DNA of 64,000 nt, taken from contig OZ024870.1 in NCBI GenBank assembly GCA_964017185.1, forward strand, positions 28,605,621-28,669,620. Reading direction: 5' to 3'. The notes below the pieces were generated by a model. It saw only the letters and a program-made list of their open reading frames with translations, was not told the DNA's origin and did not search any database. This DNA is from Rugalucina vietnamica (taxonomy: Eukaryota; Mollusca; Bivalvia; Lucinida; Lucinidae). Made by a program: the position numbers and the translations under genes. Within the stretch, counting starts at the first letter, position 1. Each line of letters starts with the position of its first letter. Below, piece by piece: positions 59,208 to 64,000 of this stretch.

Positions 59208-61512
59208 TCACCTGAGCCGAAGGCTCACAAGGTGAGCTTATAGTACAGATGTCGAGCCGGCGCCCGTGCGTGCGTGCATCCGTCCGTCCGTCCGTCCACA
59301 TTTTCAAACTTGAATATCTCTAAGACAACAAGGCCAATCGTGACCAAATTTTATCTAAAGCATCATTGAGGACGGGGAAAGGTTGTATTAGGTTTTGGGC
59401 CAGGTCGGATCAGAACTCTGGTTTCCATGGCAACGGATAGCTCCCATAGACTTACAATGGGAAAACATATAAAAATCTTCTGCTCTGAAACCACAAGGGC
59501 AAGAGCTTTCATATTTTGTGTGTAGCAATGTCTAGTGGTCCTCTTCATAAATCCTGCCAATCATACCCCTGGGGTCCATACGGGCCCCGCCCTGGGGGCG
59601 TGATGGGGAAAATATAAAAAAAAATATTCTTCTCCGAAACCACAAGGCCCAGATCTTTCATATTTTGTGTGTAGCAATGTCTAGTGGTCCTCTTCATAAA
59701 TCCTGCCAATCATGCCCCTGGGGTCCATACGGGCCCCGCCCTGGGGGCGTGATGGGGAAAATATAAAAAAAAATATTCTTCTCCGAAACCACAAGGCCCA
59801 GAGCTTTCATATTTTGTGTGTAGCAATGTTTAGTGGTCCTCGTCTTTATATAAATCCTGCCAATCATGCTCCTGGGGTCAAAAATGGCCCCGCCCCGGGA
59901 GTCATTAGCTCCCATAGACTTACAATGGGAAAAACATAAAAAAGAATCTTCTTCTCCGAAACCACAAGGCCCAGAGCTTTCATATTTTGTCAGTAGCAAT
60001 GTCTATTGTGGTCCTCTTTATAAATCCTGCCAACCGTGCCCCTGGAGTCCATATGGGCCCCGCCCCGGGCGTCATGGGAAAAACTTTAAAAAATCTTCTT
60101 CTCCGAAACCACAAGACCCAAAGCTTTCATATTTTGTGTTAAGCAATGTATAGTGGTCCTCTTTATAAATCCTGCCAACCGTGCCCCTGGGGCCCATACG
60201 GGTCTCGCCCCGGGGGGTCATGGGAAAAACTTTAAAAAATCTTCTTCTCCGAAACCACAAGGCCCAGAGCTTTTATATTTTGTGTGTAGCAATGTATAAT
60301 GATCCTCTTTATAAATCCTGCCTACCGTGCCCCTGGGGTCCATACGGGCTCCGCCCCGGGGGTGTCAAGGGAAAAACATAAAAAAAATCTTCTCCAAAGC
60401 CACAAGGCCCAAAGCTTTCATATTTTGTATGTAGCAATGTGTAGTGGTCCTCTATATAAATCCTGCCAATCATGCCCCTGGGGTCAAAAATGGCCCCGCC
60501 CCAGGGGTCATTAGCTCCCATAGACTTACAATGGGAAAAACATAAAAAAAATCTTCTTCTCCGAAACCACAAGGCCCAGAGCTTTCATATTTTGTCAGTA
60601 GTAATGTATAGTGGTCCTTTTTATAAATCCTGCCAACCATGCCCCTGGGGTCCATACGGGCCCCGCCCCGGGGGCGTCATGGGAAAACGTAAAAAAAATC
60701 TTCTTCTCCGAAACCACAAGGCCCAGAGCTTTCATATTTTGTTTGTAGCAATGTATAGTGTTCCTCTTTATAAATCCTGCCAACCGTGCCCCTGGGGTCC
60801 ATACTGGCCCCGCCCCGGGGGCGTCATGGGAAAAACTTTAAAAAAATCTTCTTCTCCGAAACCACAAGGCCCAAAGCTTTCATATTTTGTTTTTATCAAT
60901 GTATAGTGGTCCTCTTTATAAATCCTGCCAACTGTGCCCCTGGGGTCCATACGGGCCCCGCCCCGGGGGCCTCATGGGAAAAACATAAAAAAAATCTTCT
61001 TCTCCGAAACCATATGGCCCAGAGCTTTCATATGTTGTGTGGACCAATGTATAATACTCTCCTTTATAAATGCTGCCAACGGTGCCCCTGGGGTCCATAC
61101 AGGCCACGCCCCAGGCATGTCATTATCTACCATAGACTTATAATGGAAATATATGAAAAAATCTTCTCTGCAACAGCATGACACAAAGCTTGTATATTTG
61201 ATATACAACATTGTCATGTGGAACTCTACATAAATCCTGCCAATCTTGCCCCTGGGGTCAAATATAGCCCCACCCCGGGGGTCATTATAGGACACTGACC
61301 TTGTTAGATTATTTTTTCACGTGAACCAAAATGGCAGAAAAGAGGATACACAATCCAGACAAGAGCTCTTCTGCTGATGTAAGTAGGGTTTCAAGGTCAC
61401 ATGACCAAGATGGCCACCATACCCATGTATGGTTAAAACCCCAATTACTTTGTCCAGTGACTGTACTTGTTGACTCCCAGGTGAGCGATCGTTGCCCCTG
61501 GGCTACTTGTTT
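59208..61512 (+). mobile_element. Tandem-repeat-bodied element, family T1, copy 2
   Basis: Same ends as 19277-21112 (AGCTCACCTGAGCCGAAGGC; CAGGTGAGCGATCGTTGCCC). It has about eleven monomers (starts near 59476, 59630, 59776, 59947, 60095, 60240, 60388, 60552, 60701, 60850 and 60997), so the array length differs between copies. The unusual monomer containing GGTCAAAAATGGCC appears twice, near 59870 and 60480. Long GC-rich open frames on both strands here are repeat by-products. Confidence 0.85.
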
Positions 61513-61813
61513 ATTAAATAAATTACACTGCTAACCTACACTATGACTGCATAACCCCAGAACCAATTTATATCAGACAAATTTCACATGTTGTTACTTT
61601 TGTTTGTTCTTGTCTCTGGTGTTTTCCCCATCTTATTCGCGAACATATTTTGCAGTCACAAACTGTAAGTTTATTCAAAAAGCACACAAATCCGAAAATA
61701 GCATAAACCGTATGTCAATTCATAAGTCTTATTCTCCGTTATTGCGAGTCTGATAGTTAACCTTTTTTCATCTTACTATATTTGTTCATCCGAAACCTTG
61801 TCATTTGTGAGGT
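61513..61813. other. Intergenic stretch
   Basis: AT-rich, with no feature recognised. Confidence 0.5.
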
Positions 61814-61819
61814 TTTATT
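61814..61819 (-). terminator. Polyadenylation signal for the minus-strand gene
   Basis: AATAAA on the minus strand, five bases beyond the TAG stop of the secreted-protein gene. Very close spacing, but the cleavage site would still lie downstream of the stop. Confidence 0.5.
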
Positions 61820-61824
61820 ATTTA

Positions 61825-62364
61825 CTATAATATAGAACCATTATTTTTGAAACCTCTGGCTCTATTGAGTTTACTAGTGTCACGCATGTCGGAGTTTCGT
61901 TGCTCATCATCCTTCTCAGTTCGATACTGAACATCCTTCTGACTTTGAAACTCAATGGTACCTTTGAGGAGCACAATATTGATTTGTTTATTTCCGATGA
62001 CGCCAATTTTCATACATGGATCCGTTCCCTTCACCTTTAGTTTGTCAGGGAATGTTAGATAAAAGTCCGATAAAGCTTTGCCTCTGTCGCCGAATTTAAC
62101 GTACAATTTTGAGCCATATGATTCCCCAATCATCTCTGCGTCTCTTAACAAAACGCGTTTTGCTTTGTAATAACGCCAGAGCAATATAGCATATTTTCCT
62201 CCTTTTGCAAGTAGATCAGCTGACTCTTTGACGACTCCGCGTTTACCACGATTGTACGTCCACTCTCCGGCCCCGCTGAATGTAGAATCATCATTGGCTA
62301 CGACGAAATGTCCACAAATCAGTACGGTGTACACAATAATGTTTAGTACCAATCCGTCGCGCAT
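61825..62364 (-). CDS. Secreted protein of unknown function, single exon, 179 aa
   Basis: I do not recognise this gene. The first 24 residues (MRDGLVLNIIVYTVLICGHF...) form a good signal peptide. The mature part has one Cys, two basic or dibasic clusters (NRGKRG, KAKR), a possible amphipathic helix (residues ~45-75), then GKALSDFYLTFPDKLKV and MKIGVIGNKQINIVLL, and a charged tail. The longest open frame outside transposons, a signal peptide, a nearby AATAAA and no repeat content support a real gene; intronless structure could reflect retroposition. The DF...P..VK...KxGxxG order weakly recalls nuclease-type C-terminal domains of bacterial polymorphic toxins, but this is memory of a pattern, not a match. 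Confidence 0.6.
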   Translation of the reverse strand: MRDGLVLNIIVYTVLICGHFVVANDDSTFSGAGEWTYNRGKRGVVKESADLLAKGGKYAILLWRYYKAKRVLLRDAEMIGESYGSKLYVKFGDRGKALSDFYLTFPDKLKVKGTDPCMKIGVIGNKQINIVLLKGTIEFQSQKDVQYRTEKDDEQRNSDMRDTSKLNRARGFKNNGSIL

Positions 62365-62424
62365 CTCGGCTCATAGTAACTACAAGTGACCGCGCTTACT
62401 TGCTTTATGTGACACAAATCAGTC

Positions 62425-62600
62425 ACCTCATGAGAAATTATGTTCACTTTTTTTCGACCAGGTCTGTCAAAAAGCGGCCTGCACTCAAAGGGAAGTGGGC
62501 AATTGGCTAGAAATTTATGATTTATAAAAAGAGGGTTGTGTTATAATTGTTGTTCGAGCGAAAACAAAGACACCTATCAGCAATTGTTAAGTTTTTTTTT
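62425..62600. mobile_element. MITE family A, decayed copy
   Basis: CACCTCATGAGAAA..CGACCAGGTCTG..AGCGGCCTG..GGCTAG and GAGCGAAAACAAAGACACC match the reverse orientation of family A. The palindrome and right end are mostly lost. It sits about 60 bases upstream of the minus-strand gene. Confidence 0.6.
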
Positions 62601-63139
62601 CATGACGAGGAACAAATAAATTCGACTCAGCGCACTCATGGCACTCGCATTTCGGTTTCAGTTCCTATAGGATGGATCTTCTCAAGTTTCATGCCAAAAT
62701 GATATGTGATATTCAGTGACATATTTAAAATGTCTGAGGTTTTTAGGTGCAAAATAGCATTATCATATTTTCAGAAGGAAGTAAAATGGTACAACTCCTT
62801 TGTTCGGTACCTAATCTATATGAACGACACAAATGTGATGATTCTAACAATCATTGGCTTAATAAAAATAATACAAGTTTGTGCCAAAGTCAACAGTATT
62901 AAATTATCATGCACGCCCTGCTGAAACGGTACTTGTGCACGCTATATATATGTATCTTTGTACAGTAAAGTGTCGCTTCAGTTTGACGTAAGTATAGAAG
63001 TATTTGGCATAAAACAAACCACCAAGAATGAATAAGTAAGGATTCATATTTTTTTTTAAAGAGGCAAGTGTATGATTATAATGAAGGTGTCAAAATAAAT
63101 TTGCTGATGACTCAAATTGCCTTTGTCGGGTTGGATGCA
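62601..63139. other. Intergenic stretch
   Basis: No feature recognised. Confidence 0.5.
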
Positions 63140-63940
63140 GACTTAACATGCCTCATGATTTATTTGTTTGTTCTTGATGATTCATTGCCGTGACTAGTTA
63201 GAGATTCACTACGAGGACCGAAGAACTAATGTTATGAACCACTGCAGAAGCTGAGGGTGAGATTATGGTCAAGTAAAACCGGTTTAAGCCCAACAGTAAC
63301 ATTGTGTTACTGATCGTTCGAAGGCGATACATCTATGGTGGTTCTTTTTGTTTTATGCCTTGGTGTTTAAAATTTTTGTGCTGTTGGCGCCTTATGTATG
63401 TTTTCATATTTTAGTTAAGTTTAGGTAACTGAGTGGCCACTTATTGGGAAAATAACTGCTCATTCGGCTTACAATACGCTTTCATGGTATTTGTTTGTTT
63501 GAATCGATGCTTTACGTCCAAGTCAACAGCAAAGGTCATGTCGGGACGTTTCCTCCATTTTATGGGACTTTTACCCAACATTAGGATGTCATGACACTCA
63601 AAATGTGCTTCATAAATAGAACCACCCAACTAAGCCAATAAGGCTTCTATGTATGGATGGTTTGACTAAACCACTTTTCCTGGGTAGACTCGGACATGAA
63701 CGGTTAACCAGTAATCAGATGGTCGGTCAGTAAATTAGAAGCTTTGCCTCGAGGCACAAGCTGCTCATCTATTTCTCCTATGCCCCAATGTGCGGTCCTG
63801 TGCCCCAATGTGCGGGGGCCCATTTCATGGTATAAGTACCTGGTTGTTAATTTAGTTTTTTCCCACCTCGGTTTTTGGAGTGGGAATCTTTTTCTGATTG
63901 CGCCTTTTCCTGATCTTTGCCTACTTGTACCTCTCTGTAA
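63140..63940 (+). repeat. Penelope-type 3' tail, split by a SINE-like insertion
   Basis: 63140-63490 carries the left part (TTATTTGTTTGTTCTTGATG, CACTGCAGAAGCTGAGGGTG, GCGCCTTATGTATG, GAGTGGCCAC) and 63823-63940 the right part (CCACCTCGGTTTTTGGAGTG to CTACTTGTACCTC). The two halves are contiguous in the other copies. Confidence 0.85.
63491..63822. mobile_element. SINE-like retroposon, copy 2, with 11-bp target duplication
   Basis: It is flanked by TTTCATGGTAT at 63480-63490 and again at 63823-63833, while uninterrupted tails have this word once. The body matches 13885-14245. The right end has a short direct repeat of TGTGCCCCAATGTGCGG-like units. Confidence 0.85.
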
Positions 63941-64000
63941 TCAATAGCTGTAGAAAAATATCAAAATATACTTTCAAGTTTTCAAATTTAAAAGGGAATT

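Overview
The window is animal nuclear DNA, most likely from a marine mollusc and probably a bivalve. It is AT-rich and holds one large split gene in a dense matrix of retroelements, short inverted-repeat elements, tandem-repeat elements and microsatellites. The taxon is inferred from the style of the repeats and of the CAP gene; I could not run a search.

Main gene (+ strand, about 7.7-58.9 kb). From GT-AG splice sites, codon phase and protein motifs I assembled 19 coding exons (2-10 and 12-21; exon 1 is a possible untranslated exon and exon 11 is decayed). With the inserted element removed, the exons sum to 2184 nt in one open frame, 727 residues after the missing signal-peptide exon. Domain order is a CAP domain (exons 2-7), Cys-rich and EGF-like modules (8-10), two calcium-binding-type EGF modules (12, 13), a ZP domain with eight cysteines (14-20), a furin-like RKRR site, a transmembrane helix and a short basic tail. 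A TATA-like promoter lies near 7.73 kb and an AATAAA signal near 58.91 kb.

The most striking object is an 11,066-bp terminal-inverted-repeat element (28690-39755) sitting inside coding exon 8 and flanked by the direct repeat ACTGCTAT. Removing the element and one repeat copy rejoins an EGF-like exon exactly in frame. The element has 79-bp inverted ends with one mismatch, two oppositely oriented tandem-repeat bodies, and a central array of about 410-bp units built from the same TTATCGTTG motif that makes up its ends. I see no transposase in it. Exons 7, 8 and 9 are all bounded by phase-1 introns, so skipping exon 8 keeps frame.

Other regions. 0-6.1 kb: nested short elements and a nearly full-length APE-type LINE with two frameshifts. 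6.1-9.9 kb: short inverted-repeat elements, microsatellites and the promoter. 10.7-21.4 kb: a large intron holding a TTAA foldback element, a broken Penelope-like element with a TA-flanked insertion, and a tandem-repeat element. 23.2-23.7 kb: a perfect 231-bp tandem duplication. 40-48 kb: an element with an 8-bp duplication, a 170-bp tandem-repeat element, palindromic elements and a decayed EGF exon. 48.2-50.8 kb: a better Penelope-like copy ending about 20 nt before exon 12. 59.2-61.5 kb: a second copy of the 150-bp tandem-repeat element. 61.8-62.4 kb: a minus-strand single-exon gene for a secreted protein I cannot name. 63.1-63.9 kb: a Penelope-type 3' tail split by a SINE-like insertion with an 11-bp target duplication.
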